Source: Perkinsus marinus ATCC 50983 (Eukaryota; Perkinsozoa; Perkinsida; Perkinsidae). Taken from it: DNA of 33,611 nt. Under the pieces are notes generated by a model. That model was not told the origin of the DNA. It saw only the letters and a list, made by a program, of their open reading frames with translations, and searched no databases. Where the stretch lies: the NCBI RefSeq assembly GCF_000006405.1, contig NW_003210318.1, positions 11,848 to 45,458 on the forward strand, in the 5' to 3' direction. Both the position numbers and the translations under genes were made by a program. Numbering within the stretch: the stretch's first letter is position 1; every line of letters begins with the position of its first letter. Positions 8,621-17,618 of this stretch are shown here, piece by piece.

Positions 8621-10366
8621 ATGATTTTTAAATGTAGTGGTCGAAGCATCGCTTCTCGTCTTATCCATACAAATTCTACTAAACGAGTGGCCAGTCGGAA
8701 TCTGCTGATGGAAATTAGTGGGTGTCAGGAAGTGGAAATGTTAGGAAGAATACTTCACGAAAAAACAGCATTTTTTGAGCACATACATTGGATCACCGCA
8801 CTGCGAAGATTCGCTCAGTTGAATCCTGGTAGTCTTATACCGGACAGTCGGCTCACTTTGAAGGTTTGCCTATCCCTACCAGTGAGGGTGTTGGATTTCC
8901 GATCAGCCGCAAATCTCATCTGGGCCTTGGGAACGCTGGGATCATCTCGGGAAGTAGCGCAGCCTTTTATAAATCACTCGGTGCGGCTGATTCGGTTGTC
9001 TGCGAGCTCCCTAGATCTGCAGCGCGTGGCGGCTCTGCTGGTTGGAGTGGCCCGGGGGAAATTTGAGAGGGGGTGTCTTATGGACGCCCTCGAGGATCGT
9101 CTGTGCGTCGTGGATGACACTTGGAACGGTCGCGATGTTAGTCTTTGTCTTTGGGCACTGGGGAGGTTCTCATATGAGGGGAAGCTGGTCGACTTGTTCG
9201 CGGAGTGGGTCTCCGGGGTCGGGCCTTCTGGTATGAATGAACAAGATTGGAGTATATGTTTATTCAATTTGGGTAGACTTGGCCGCTTTGACCTCGCCTT
9301 GGTCCCGAGAGCGAGTGGACTGATGAACGACTCGAGGAATATAGCAACACTGTTATGGTCGGCTGGGCAGGCTACGGGGGGTGGGGGAATTTTGTGGCGC
9401 GCGGTCAAGGAACACTATGAAGTTTTATCGGAGAGGCTGTTACCTGCGGATATCCCTCAAGTGATGTGGGCGATCGCTAGAGTTGACGGGCCGGAGGCTT
9501 TGGGAGGGCTCGCCTTGAAACTTGCGGAGAAATTGAGAAGTAGTGGTTGGGTACCAACGAACCGTTTAGAAGTGAATAGTGTTGCGTACGGATTGCACTG
9601 GACGAGGGTGATGAATCTCGAGCTTTATCGATGGCTGCATACGTTGATGATTCAACACCTAGTTAGGATGCCACTTCGGGAAGTTCACTGTGGTGTGGTA
9701 CGAAAAATTCCAAATGAGGTTGTTGATAATGCGACAGAGCCACTGGTGGTATATAGCGATCTTGGGGGAGTCAGTATTGTATATAAACCTAATGCGTGGA
9801 CCACTGAAATGACACAGAGCTTCTTGGGAGAATCTTTGGTACTCGCGCACAGAATAGATTTCGGGACGTCCGGGCCGCTGATGGGAACGGTCTCGGGAGG
9901 GGAGGAGGCGGTATTGGCGTTGCAACAGCAGGCTGGCTTGGTGGTGAAGAAATACTGGTGTTTGGTAGAGGGAATTCTGATGGAAAAAAAGGGAAATGTG
10001 GAGGCCCGAATTGAAAATTTGGAAACTTGGTGTGTAGTTTCAGAAGATGGAAAACCTGCAGTAACTGAGTATTTGGTGAGAAGGGAGTTCGAGGAGGCCG
10101 GAGTGTCTCTGGTGGAGTGTCGCTTACTGAGTGGTAGAAAGCATCAAATTCGAGTGCATATGGCGTCCATGGGCCATCCTCTTGTGGGAGATCCGTGGTA
10201 TAATTCGGAAAGTAAAATCGAGGATTTTGGGATAGGAAGAATTTTTCTGCATTGTCACACACTGGAGTGGTATGATCTGTATAGTGCCCGCCATCGATAC
10301 GGTGTAGAGGTGCCGCTGCCGAGGGACCTTCGAGAAGTGTTGGATAGGATTGAGGACAGTGGGTGA
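8621..10366 (+). CDS. Helical-repeat (OPR/RAP-like) protein fused to an RluA-type pseudouridine synthase
   Basis: This is a single uninterrupted frame of 581 aa. The C-terminal 200 residues carry the three RluA/Rsu-type motifs: VYKPN near 390, HRID with the presumed catalytic Asp at 413 (HRIDFGTSG), and RKHQIRVHMASMGHP at 506-520. This enzyme class converts uridine to pseudouridine in RNA. The N-terminal 350 residues contain repeated helix starts, NLIWALGTLG, LCLWALGRF, ICLFNLGRLG, TLLWSAGQ and VMWAIARV, spaced about 30-40 residues apart. These resemble octotricopeptide/RAP-protein repeats that bind organellar RNA. From 8621 the N-terminus is basic, Ser-rich and without acids (MIFKCSGRSIASR), which fits mitochondrial targeting. 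An alternative start at 8561 lies in repeat DNA. The gene has no introns, unlike both neighbours. Confidence 0.85.
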   Translation: MIFKCSGRSIASRLIHTNSTKRVASRNLLMEISGCQEVEMLGRILHEKTAFFEHIHWITALRRFAQLNPGSLIPDSRLTLKVCLSLPVRVLDFRSAANLIWALGTLGSSREVAQPFINHSVRLIRLSASSLDLQRVAALLVGVARGKFERGCLMDALEDRLCVVDDTWNGRDVSLCLWALGRFSYEGKLVDLFAEWVSGVGPSGMNEQDWSICLFNLGRLGRFDLALVPRASGLMNDSRNIATLLWSAGQATGGGGILWRAVKEHYEVLSERLLPADIPQVMWAIARVDGPEALGGLALKLAEKLRSSGWVPTNRLEVNSVAYGLHWTRVMNLELYRWLHTLMIQHLVRMPLREVHCGVVRKIPNEVVDNATEPLVVYSDLGGVSIVYKPNAWTTEMTQSFLGESLVLAHRIDFGTSGPLMGTVSGGEEAVLALQQQAGLVVKKYWCLVEGILMEKKGNVEARIENLETWCVVSEDGKPAVTEYLVRREFEEAGVSLVECRLLSGRKHQIRVHMASMGHPLVGDPWYNSESKIEDFGIGRIFLHCHTLEWYDLYSARHRYGVEVPLPRDLREVLDRIEDSG

Positions 10367-10888
10367 TGATACTAATGTTTCTGCTTGGTTATTGCTTGTG
10401 TTAAAGCTGTCGGTGACGACGATGTTGAGGATTATTTTAGTCGCGTGGTTAATCTATAAGAATATTTCATACCATAATTATCACGAATCATGTTGTCATT
10501 GTTATGATAATGGGTTTGGGGGACTCCTCATTCGCTGTCACTACAGTGGCAAATCGCGATAGGTAGCGTCATCGACTACTGGTAAATCGTCAGAGTTCTT
10601 CCCAAACGGCGGCTATACCCTAATACTGTCAACTACGCCTGGTTCGAAGGGCGCCGCAGCCGCTCTAGAAGAGGAATTATGTTGTCGCGAGTGATGTTAT
10701 AACTGTTGGCAGTATATGATACTGTACTATATAATTATCGCAGTGTTGTTATGATAGCATAAACTTGAATTAATATTAGAAGTACTTCCAAGTTCTTTAC
10801 AGAGAAATTTACGTGAGCCGGTGGGGAGGAACTTGACCTTAGTTAATTTTCGAATTGGCAGAGAGCAGAGAGGTGTCCTATCGACAAG
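10367..10888 (+). other. Intergenic region upstream of YJU2
   Basis: This AT-rich region of 522 bp has no ORF I can assign and no RNA gene recognised. A stretch near 10710-10735 is composed of TA-rich imperfect repeats. It presumably holds the 3' end of the synthase gene and the 5' end of YJU2. Confidence 0.4.
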
Positions 10889-10991
10889 ATGACGGAGCGT
10901 AAGGTGATGAATAAGTATTACCCACCCGACTTCGACCCGTCGAAGCTGTTGCCTATGAGGATGGTCAAGAAGCCTAGGGTTGAGCAACGAG

Positions 10992-11066
<75 letters not shown>

Positions 11067-13940
11067 ATAGTACTTATACTAGTAGTAGTACTAATACTAG
11101 TAGTAGTACTAATACCAGTAGTAGTACTAATACTAGTAGTAAATGTGAAGTAGTCAACTACATATGTTGGTGACAGTAGAGAAATTTTGGGATCTTCTTA
11201 TTGGTTTCTGTATATTTTTATCCCGAATCGTGTGTGAACTTTTATAATTAGTGGGGGAACTCGTGAACTCAGCTGAGGAAAGCGGACATATATTCCAGCA
11301 TTATGACAATGTGGGAAAATATGCACGTGGTCAACTTCATGTGTTGATGACAATATGAAAAATCTGAGAATATCGCAGAGAAATACCGTATGTAAGTTCC
11401 CATCATGTTGTGAGGAATGTCCTTCCTGAGCTCTGCCGAAGAAAGCAAGCATATATTCCAGCACTGAGTGTGAACAGGTCCGAAGTGCATGAACATCCGA
11501 ATGATGCTGCCGTTCTCGATGTGTTGTAGTCACTGTGGAGAGTATCTGTATATCGCCACCAAGTTCAATAGCAGGCAAGCGGAAGGTCTCCGGTTCGATC
11601 CCTTCAGACTCCGTTTCTATAGGTGCCAGAAGTTGCCAGAGAAGAGTTCATTGGGGCTCAACGTGTACCGATTTTACGGTAAATGCAAACATTGTTTAGG
11701 TAAGTGAATCCTCGAATTCTGTTTGGGACGTTGTGTTAGGCGAATTCTCATTCCGCACTGACCCTGAGCATTCTGACTATGTCTTGGAAACCGGCGGGAC
11801 GAGAACGTGAGTATTACTTTTATCATTGGCGCCCACTGGTGCTGTCCGATGCGGTGTTGGAATATACATGAGCTCTCATAAGCTGATCTCAGAAGTTTAT
11901 ATAAGAATTATATTACGACCGCCACATGCAGTTGATCGTGTGCGTATTTTCTCCAGCCACAGTGGTCGAATGAATATTCCATGATAAGTGGCGAAGGGTA
12001 TTTAAGCGACTTGTCAGATATGAGGGATTCAAGGATGCCGATTTCGCAGAAGCGGAAGTGTCCCATCGTAAAACTGGAGAGGAAAATGGTATGGGAATCA
12101 TTGGGGCGATGGGTTGTTGTTGATGTTGTTGTAGAATCGGAAACGAAAGCAATGGAGAATAGGATATATGATACTGCAGAGGAGATGCGACGTTTAGATG
12201 AGTTGGATGAGCTGAAGGCTGTGAATCGGAGGTAGGGTGATGGGGAATGTACTCGGAGCGTTAATGACGATAATAATATTAATACGACTTCCACTGAAAA
12301 TACAGTATCATCAGGGAGAGTCGTCAGTATACTTATCGATGTGGGCAATTCCGAAGTTAATGCTTCGCGATGCAGTGCGTGTCACTTTGATATGCAAATG
12401 CGAAGAATGTGTGTTTTGTATTCCGGAACAATTTCTCGCAATCGTAGTCTCGAAAGATTACTTATAGCGCATCTCATATTCAAAGCAACGTATGCATTGT
12501 CTGTGCCATATCGCTCCAGATCGATTCTCATTAATCTTGAGAAGTATTACACGTGTTTTACATCTGCATATCACATTAATACGCATGTCGTGCAAAGCTT
12601 ACACATGTCCTCTGTCACGGACAACATCCGATCCGGGAGGTTTTGGACCGACATTGTAGTAGTTGGTGAAGCATCGATGATGATTAGCTACACCATTGAA
12701 CCCAATACTGTTCGGAAAATCAAGAAATAAGTTACATTGAAATTTCCGTAGTCTAGTTTTTCCATTGATGAATGGAAAACGATAAAAACAATCATATAGT
12801 GAACTCGTAGGGCTTCTGATGTAGCCGTCAGGGCCTTACCATACATATTAACACAGGAGGAAAGAACCCAAGGGAGCGACCGAATTCTGGCAGGAGCGTG
12901 TGCTCCTATCTGAACTGATCGTGTTGGAGTGTATAGTGATTGCAAGAATTTTCCGTGCGACCCCCCTGAGAAACAGCTCGAAGGGGTTGGGGATTGGGAA
13001 ATTTTTTTGATGTCAGGCAAGCTCAGCGTGATCAGTTGATCTCATCGGCGTTGGATAAGCTGTTTGATGGAGACGTTTCTGGAGGTAGCAGTTCGTTAGT
13101 GATGAAGGGTGAGAAGAAGGAAGAAGGAAGCGGTGGTGATGGTGTGAAGAAGGAAGGGGAGGATGAACAAGAGGAAAAACTTAATGATGGAGGTCAGCTC
13201 AACTAGGAACTCAAGATGTGTTATTTCGTGTATCTATGAAGTATTCCTAGTAGCTGGAGTATCGTGAATGGTAGTGGTAACTCTACAGTATTTGGATCTC
13301 ATGCTTATGGTCACGAGATGAGCCAATAGTACAAAGTCTTGTAAGAGCGGTATAGATTCTATATCGAAGAGTTTACTACTAGAGAACTCTCCGTCCCCGA
13401 TCTTGACAGATGTAATGATGAGTATCAATGAGATAATCTGATTCAGCAGATACAGCAGTAGCAGAGGCTGTGTTCAAGGGTGATTTAGAATGGGAGCGTA
13501 TCGAAGTGATATCTGATGATGATGAGGAGGGAACCTCCACCGGAGAGAACCGAGCTAAGTCAAGCTCGTCATCAAAGGAAATGGTGAGAATTTCTGAAGC
13601 TTCGCTCCGCTCATTATGGCATTTCTGTTTTAGGAACCGCGTCCCCCTCCGGTGCACATTGCTGATGAAGTAGAAGCGGCAGCAGCCAAACGAAAAGCGG
13701 CGATGCCTCACATGGTGTTCAAAGCGAAGAAGAAAGCCAAGGCCACATCGACTGCTCCGGAAGGTGAGTCTGAGGTCGTGGGTTCGATTCCAAGGACTGA
13801 TTATCTGAGGGGATATTTTTATGAGCTGCACGTGTTGTATTCCTTTAGCTCCGCCCTCGGCTGTTACTCTCGGTGCGGCTCTGGGAGGATATGGGTCATC
13901 TTCAAGTAGTGACGGCAGCGGTTCTAATGGTGACGATTGA
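10889..13940 (+). CDS. YJU2: Splicing factor YJU2 (CWC16/CCDC94 family), ten exons
   Basis: YJU2 is a spliceosomal step-one factor that stabilises the branch helix. Exons are 10889-10991, 11478-11585, 11640-11699, 11740-11806, 12018-12088, 12135-12231, 13017-13192, 13447-13583, 13634-13763 and 13849-13940, totalling 1041 nt (346 aa plus TGA) with all phases matching. Landmarks are the N-terminal ERKV.NKYYPPDFDPSK, CSHCGEYLY (residues 51-59) and VYRFYGKCKHC (79-89). The two CxxC pairs form the zinc site. Further landmarks are FRTDPEHSDYVLETGGTR, MENR.YD...EM..LDELDELK and the C-terminal LG..L.GYGSSSSSDGSGSN. Removing the 54-nt intron at 11586-11639 restores family spacing, although its retention would also keep the frame. 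Introns 3, 5 and 8 are only 40-50 nt. Exon 7's end (13192) is the least certain junction. Confidence 0.92.
10992..11143 (+). repeat. (GTA)n microsatellite plus 18-bp minisatellite at the YJU2 intron 1 donor
   Basis: The intron starts with a GTA tract to about 11067. It then passes into about four copies of an 18-bp unit (ACTAATACTAGTAGTAGT with variants) up to 11143. If the donor slid along the tract the frame would add serine codons (AGT), not a stop. This is the second donor in the window seeded by GTA repeats. Confidence 0.85.
11195..11470 (+). repeat. Cassette-repeat copies filling YJU2 intron 1
   Basis: They contain TTGGTTTCTGTATATTTTTATCCCGAATCGTG, then ACTCAGCTGAGGAAAGCGGACATATATTCCAGC. 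A second, inverted-context copy ends GAAAGCAAGCATATATTCCAGCACTGAG just before the acceptor at 11477. It is the same family as 120-415 and 6484-6600. Confidence 0.55.
11586..11639 (+). other. 54-nt YJU2 intron carrying a tRNA T-arm-like sequence
   Basis: The intron runs from GTCTCC to TTGCCAG and contains TCCGGTTCGATCCCTTCAGA, a B-box/T-arm match in the sense orientation. It is a multiple of three with no stop, so its retention would insert 18 residues. Family spacing argues that it is removed. Confidence 0.5.
12232..13016 (+). other. YJU2 intron 6, long intron without recognised elements
   Basis: This 785-nt intron holds an apparent open stretch (12341-12730) with no recognisable family and ordinary base composition. 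I treat that stretch as chance. No MITE or cassette copy is visible in it. Confidence 0.5.
13764..13848 (+). other. YJU2 intron 9 with a sense tRNA T-arm relic
   Basis: The 85-nt intron contains GGTCGTGGGTTCGATTCCAA near 13781-13800, a good B-box consensus. It is a second YJU2 intron with a sense-strand tRNA 3'-half fragment. Confidence 0.45.
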
Positions 13941-14104
13941 TTTCATATAGCGAATAGGAACCGATTAACGTTTCATATCACAGAGCAACAAGCAGTCTTT
14001 GTTCCCGTTAATAGTCTCTATAGCCATCCTGCTGCGATCGACAAGGGACAAACGAGATGATCGCCACTCAGCATTGAGACAAATCAACAGTACAAGTTCA
14101 TGAC
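13941..14104 (+). other. YJU2 downstream region
   Basis: I see no ORF, RNA gene or known repeat here. The sequence leads directly into a degraded copy of the right-hand tandem-array unit. Confidence 0.4.
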
Positions 14105-14240
14105 CCATCGCCTGCGGTTTCAAAATGTGATTGCGAGCAGGAACCTCAATGCTACTTTGAGGGCCTGCAGCTTGTGCAGAGCTAGATGTAGCATGTGATA
14201 AGAACTTTATCAGTCGAGGTCATCAATCCAGAAGGGTAAC
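14105..14240 (+). repeat. Degraded fragment of the tRNA array unit
   Basis: The segment aligns with the middle of the 822-bp unit (for example 30390-30520). Both share GCGGTTTCAAAATGTG.TTGC.AGCAGGAAC, then GCAGCTTGTGC.GAGCTAG.TGTAG and GATAAGAAC/GATGAGAACC. Scattered substitutions show that it is old. It implies that the array once extended, or was copied, about 15 kb to the left. Confidence 0.65.
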
Positions 14241-14930
14241 GGTAAAAGGGAGCTTCGCGTTAGGACTGAATGAGATTTCAGCGGAGCTCTGGGGTTTATT
14301 TTCGCTGCTGAGCATTTTGCATTCTCGGCTGAGGTAATGGCCGCGGCATTGCGTCAGTTATTCACGGAACTGTCGACGACAGTCTGTCGTCTGAAGCTGC
14401 TTCAGCGTCAGCCGTGGAGTACAGTATAGACCGATATACGCGTATAACCTTGCAAAACCTTATCGACACGAAACTGGCGTGGGCCACCTGGGTGCAACCA
14501 TAACGCGAGGACAGAGAAATGCGTTCTACTAGGGATTCAAGTATGGGACATGGGTAGTAACAAAAGCGAATGGTTCATACAGGTTACTGAGCACCAAGTT
14601 GCCAAGCAACACGTAACATATTATACGTTACTACGCATCCGCCAAACACCAACAACTAACAAGCGGAACAAGTCTGGAATGTCCCACAACACATGTATGA
14701 TACTCGGGTGAGAAATTGATCCACTGAAGATGAGATTGAGGGGTACAGTGATGCTTGCTCGCAGGGGACCAGGAACACCCGATTGCTTCGTTCTCATCCT
14801 CACGGCGCGGGACACACTGTGTCCGTTCTGTGCCCGACACAGAACGGGTACTGGAACTTCACTTGCAACTTCGAGTTGGTCTAGGCCGGCTTGTGCTCAG
14901 GCCGAGCACAAATCGTGCCGAACAGCTCGG
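14241..14930 (+). other. Unassigned DNA between array relic and transposase fragment
   Basis: I see no convincing gene here. It contains a single-base-centred inverted repeat at 14810-14824 (arm GGACACA) and an arm pair CCGTTCTGTG/CACAGAACGG with a 5-nt loop at 14823-14847. The latter is a possible strong hairpin. Confidence 0.4.
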
Positions 14931-15214
14931 CAAACAGGGCATAATTCCAACGTCAATTATCCGCCGTCTACGGGATGTTCGGCTACTGAGCAGGGAGGCA
15001 GGGGTGACGAGAGGTTTAGAGAGCGTAGTTCTTGGTAAGCGGCGGGCATTTTTCGATGAGTTTGAACGAAGCGGAACGAGTGGAAGTCCTATCAACAATG
15101 TGCCATCTTCCGCGGAGGAATTCTGCCATCCGTCGACGGAGAAGGCCGTACTTGATCTACCGGCTCGTAGCTCACATTCCTTATTGAAATATGCCCTACT
15201 AAAGGCATACGAAA
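14931..15214 (+). pseudogene. DDE-transposase gene fragment
   Basis: It aligns with 25914-26204 of the intact transposase gene, for example GGCAAACAG.GCATAATTCCA, GGGAGGCAG.GGTGA and CGGGCATTTTTC. It stops abruptly at 15214 next to array-derived sequence. Partial open frames survive in it, but the ends of the gene are missing. Confidence 0.7.
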
Positions 15215-15233
15215 CATCGTGATGAAGCAACAA

Positions 15234-15380
15234 CAGCCTCCTTGGCTGCGGTCTCCAGCCTCCTGGTCCAAGAGTCTTGGCTGCGGGACGGTTGACGATG
15301 ACACGCCCAAGAAGAGATTCAGATGTCCCTCTACCAGCATCACAGGAATACTCAACCACTAGATTTGTATTATGCACCGG
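15234..15380 (+). repeat. Degraded 3' end of an array unit, reaching the tRNA-Gly 5' end
   Basis: It matches 29770-29875 of the array (CTTGG.CGCGGGA.GGTTGACGA, GGGATTCAGATGTCCCTCTAC/GAGATTCAGATG, ATCACAGGAATACTCAA). It ends TATGCACCGG, the first seven bases of tRNA-Gly, where the next transposase fragment begins. Confidence 0.65.
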
Positions 15381-15388
15381 GTAAATTG

Positions 15389-15759
15389 ACAAACAGGGTA
15401 TAGTTTCAATCTCAATCATCAGGCGGCTATGGGATGGTGGGCTACTGAGCAGGTAGGCAGAGGTGATAAGGCCATTATCATAAGAGGTTTGGAGAGCGTA
15501 GCTCTTGGCAAGCGGCGGGCATTTGTCAATGGGCTTGAACGACGATGTGAGAGTGGAACCCTTACCCTTATCTGGAGTTGATTCAACACAGTATCATCTT
15601 CCGCAAAGCAATTCTGCCATCTGTCGGCAGAGGAGGTTATACCTGATCAACCGGTTCGTATCTCACATTCCGTTTTGAAATATGCGCTACTGGAGGACTT
15701 TGAGCTCCACAAGGTCGACCTTTTACGGGAGTTGAGCTCCCACTAGGTTCTATTCAGCC
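15389..15759 (+). pseudogene. DDE-transposase pseudogene, left piece
   Basis: It aligns with about 25914-26250 of the intact gene (ACAAACAGGGTATAGTTTCAATCTC, GAGAGCGTAGCTCTTGGCAAGCGGCGGGC, ATATGCGCTACTGGAGGACTTTGAGCT). It has an inserted duplication near 15468 and a premature stop where the intact gene reads CAT AAA. It is interrupted at 15760 by the hAT relic and resumes at 17397. Confidence 0.75.
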
Positions 15760-16039
15760 TAGGATGCTCCCGCAAAGGGAAAATAAGCGAGGAAATGGCA
15801 AAGTGACAAAAATTGGCAAAATAGGCGTTTCCACCGAAAAAAAATTCTACAGAGAATTTTGACCTCATAGGGCAATGATCGTCTGTAAATTGGGTCTACT
15901 GAACTTCTCACACTGCTCGGCCAAAGAGTTTAGCCTCTCCCCCTGCTACGACGTGACTGCCCAATGAAGTTCAGCTTTGTGTTAACGGTCTTAATACCTT
16001 TCGTTTTACCTTGAGGAAATGCAAGTGTCCAACTTCGCT

Positions 16040-16058
16040 AACTTGGCCAGGCCAAGTT
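16040..16058. repeat. Single-base-centred palindrome, 9-bp arms
   Basis: The arms are AACTTGGCC and GGCCAAGTT around a lone A at 16049. It lies in the hAT relic just left of the direct-repeat boundary (16094). Confidence 0.8.
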
Positions 16059-16865
16059 TAGTTGATGCTATCAACTTCATGAGTTCTCAGCGCATCTCAA
16101 TCGTACTAGCCTGCAACTAGTGCGCCAGTGTGGCTAGATGCTGCTTTGCGTTTCGTCTGTGGCTCCTGGTCATTCAGTATTTTTGTTCGCTCAACCTGGT
16201 TTTCCCCCAGTGCTTCACTCTTGAGAATCTTGTATGGTGACTTTCATGTCGGGCGCATCTGAAGCTCGGATCTGCTGAGTTCAGATATTCTGTCAAACGG
16301 AGCAGACGATCTCAATGTCGACCGTGTGGAGACTCACAGTCGACTTTATCTGTTGTTTTGACTGTCAAGAAGTATGCATGCCATGCACTTCTACGAGAAA
16401 ATATAAGCATGAAGTGAACGAAGTACATCACTGAGGTACTGATGATCAGCGCATTTGCAGAGTATACATACTCAGTCGAGTTGAGTGAATTCGCAGATGT
16501 AGTGCAGTTACTGCGAGCATATAGTGAAGAACATAGAGTCATAAGTTTGCAAGATTCCCTCAATCTTGTGATGGATTTCTTAGGAATCATTCCTAGCAGA
16601 ATAGAGGTCAGTACCGATTGAACTGGGCTCGGTAACTCGGGTTGCATCCATCATTATATGATAATCTTTTAGGTCAGCAGTGCTGACTCAGCACCTCTTT
16701 CGAGCTCGCTTGCAGCTGTTCAATGCACCTTATGCCAAATTCCTGCCGGAACTGCGGCCTTGGAACGTTCGTTCAGCTCTGGGAAATTCGTCACGAAGTA
16801 GGATCGATGCATCGTGTTCGTAAATTGCGAAGCGATTCGTTTAGTTATTGACTGTTCCAACTACC

Positions 16866-16894
16866 AGGTGCCAACCTGACTCAGGTTGGCACCT
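16866..16894. repeat. Single-base-centred palindrome, 14-bp arms
   Basis: The left arm is AGGTGCCAACCTGA (16866-16879), then C, then its exact reverse complement. Twenty bases later a second one (16915-16935, arm GATCTCAGGT, centre T) follows. Both recur in the right direct repeat. Confidence 0.9.
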
Positions 16895-17396
16895 AGTTCT
16901 GGACCTGGCATATTGATCTCAGGTTACCTGAGATCTATATGATTGCTGCTCAGGGTCAACAGACTTCAAGCAGAGACATTCACTGATGTTTACTTACGAT
17001 ACAAGACCCGCAAGAGCTTGGGATTGATAGATTCTGAGTCAAGTGATATGCAGCTCCCTGAACAACCCAATTGATGATGCATTGGTGCATGAATATACTT
17101 GTTTAATCAAGACTTGAGTTCTCTTGAGTTGAGTGGTTCTTAGCCACAGTGCTGCAAAATACGTTCGCTTTTTTTATCTGGGTTTAATGGTTCTATCGTG
17201 GTGATCAGAACAGATGAAAAGATGCTTCTGAAGATTTTTCATTTTTTGCCGTTTTTTGCTCTTTTTAGCCACTTTTGGCATTTTCCCCCGCTTTTTCCCT
17301 CTTCTTCCCCTCTTTTGCCAAGTACCAGGAAATGGCAGGAAAATTTCGCTGGAAAAATTGGCAATGGAAGAATTGTTGCCATTTTTGAGCACCCCG

Positions 17397-17568
17397 ATTC
17401 AGCCTAAGCATTGATCATACTCGGTCTGTTCCTAAACGGGTAACTACGAACCGGCTACTTGGTGGTGTCTGTTGCCGATCGTGGAATTGTCCTAATTGCA
17501 GCGGCCGGCATTGACACAGTTGAAAGGTAATATAAATACTGATGTGGTGACTATATTCGTAGGTCGGG
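17397..17568 (+). pseudogene. DDE-transposase pseudogene, middle piece
   Basis: It aligns with 26243-26452 of the intact gene (GCATTGATCATACTCGGTCTGT, CTAAACGGGTAACTACGAACCG, CTGATGTGGTGACTATATTCGTAGGTCGGG). An internal deletion removes the Met-Ala-Glu-Leu-Ala block. It is cut by the LINE at 17569. Confidence 0.75.
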
Positions 17569-17590
17569 CTGAGTAGCCATCTGGCTCAAG
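17569..17590 (+). other. Spliced-leader-like 22 bases at the LINE 5' terminus
   Basis: The element's first 22 bases end with GTAGCCATCTGGCTCAAG (17573-17590). The dinoflagellate/perkinsid spliced leader, as I know it, contains GTAGCCATYTTGGCTCAAG, so 18 of 19 positions match with one base missing in the T run. The segment length from the direct-repeat boundary to the AAG is 22, the leader's canonical length. The ATG of ORF1 follows 28 nt later. Confidence 0.65.
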
Positions 17591-17618
17591 ATCTTAGTTG
17601 ATTCGTTCATCGTTGCCT

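Larger units (their letters stand above)
15760..17396 (+). mobile_element. hAT transposon relic, 1637 bp, with 8-bp target duplication
   Basis: It is flanked by ATTCAGCC at 15752-15759 and 17397-17404, and the intact gene has ATTTAGCC once at this point. The ends TAGGATGCTC and GAGCACCCCG form a short inverted repeat around GG.TGCTC. Plus-strand codons 16736-16798 read QIPAGTAALERSFSSGKFVT, the hAT C-terminal dimerisation motif (PA..A..ER.FS..G...T). It is followed by a TAG stop, and further stops are present upstream. An A-rich segment near 15830 and a pyrimidine-rich one near 17270-17310 flank the body. Confidence 0.8.
16094..17568 (+). repeat. Left copy of the 1.48-kb direct repeat bounding the LINE
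   Basis: It begins ATCTCAATCGTACTAG and ends TATTCGTAGGTCGGG, then the LINE starts. It is nearly identical to 23177-24665; I counted about 11 single-base differences plus one 14-base insertion in the right copy. It comprises most of the hAT relic and 165 bp of transposase pseudogene. Confidence 0.9.

Noticed and set aside
9789-10262. Minus-strand open frame of 157 codons
   Set aside because: It lies entirely antisense to the RluA catalytic domain and has a Pro-rich, low-complexity composition typical of a shadow frame.
12341-12730. 129-codon open frame in YJU2 intron 6
   Set aside because: No recognisable domain, and it lies inside an intron required to join two exons that match the YJU2 family.
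14859-15419. Minus-strand 186-codon frame
   Set aside because: It crosses a transposase fragment and an array fragment and is antisense to the homology with the intact gene.
16312-16647. Minus-strand 111-codon frame, repeated identically at 23395-23730
   Set aside because: The opposite strand reads as decayed hAT transposase leading to the dimerisation motif. The duplication is explained by the direct repeat.
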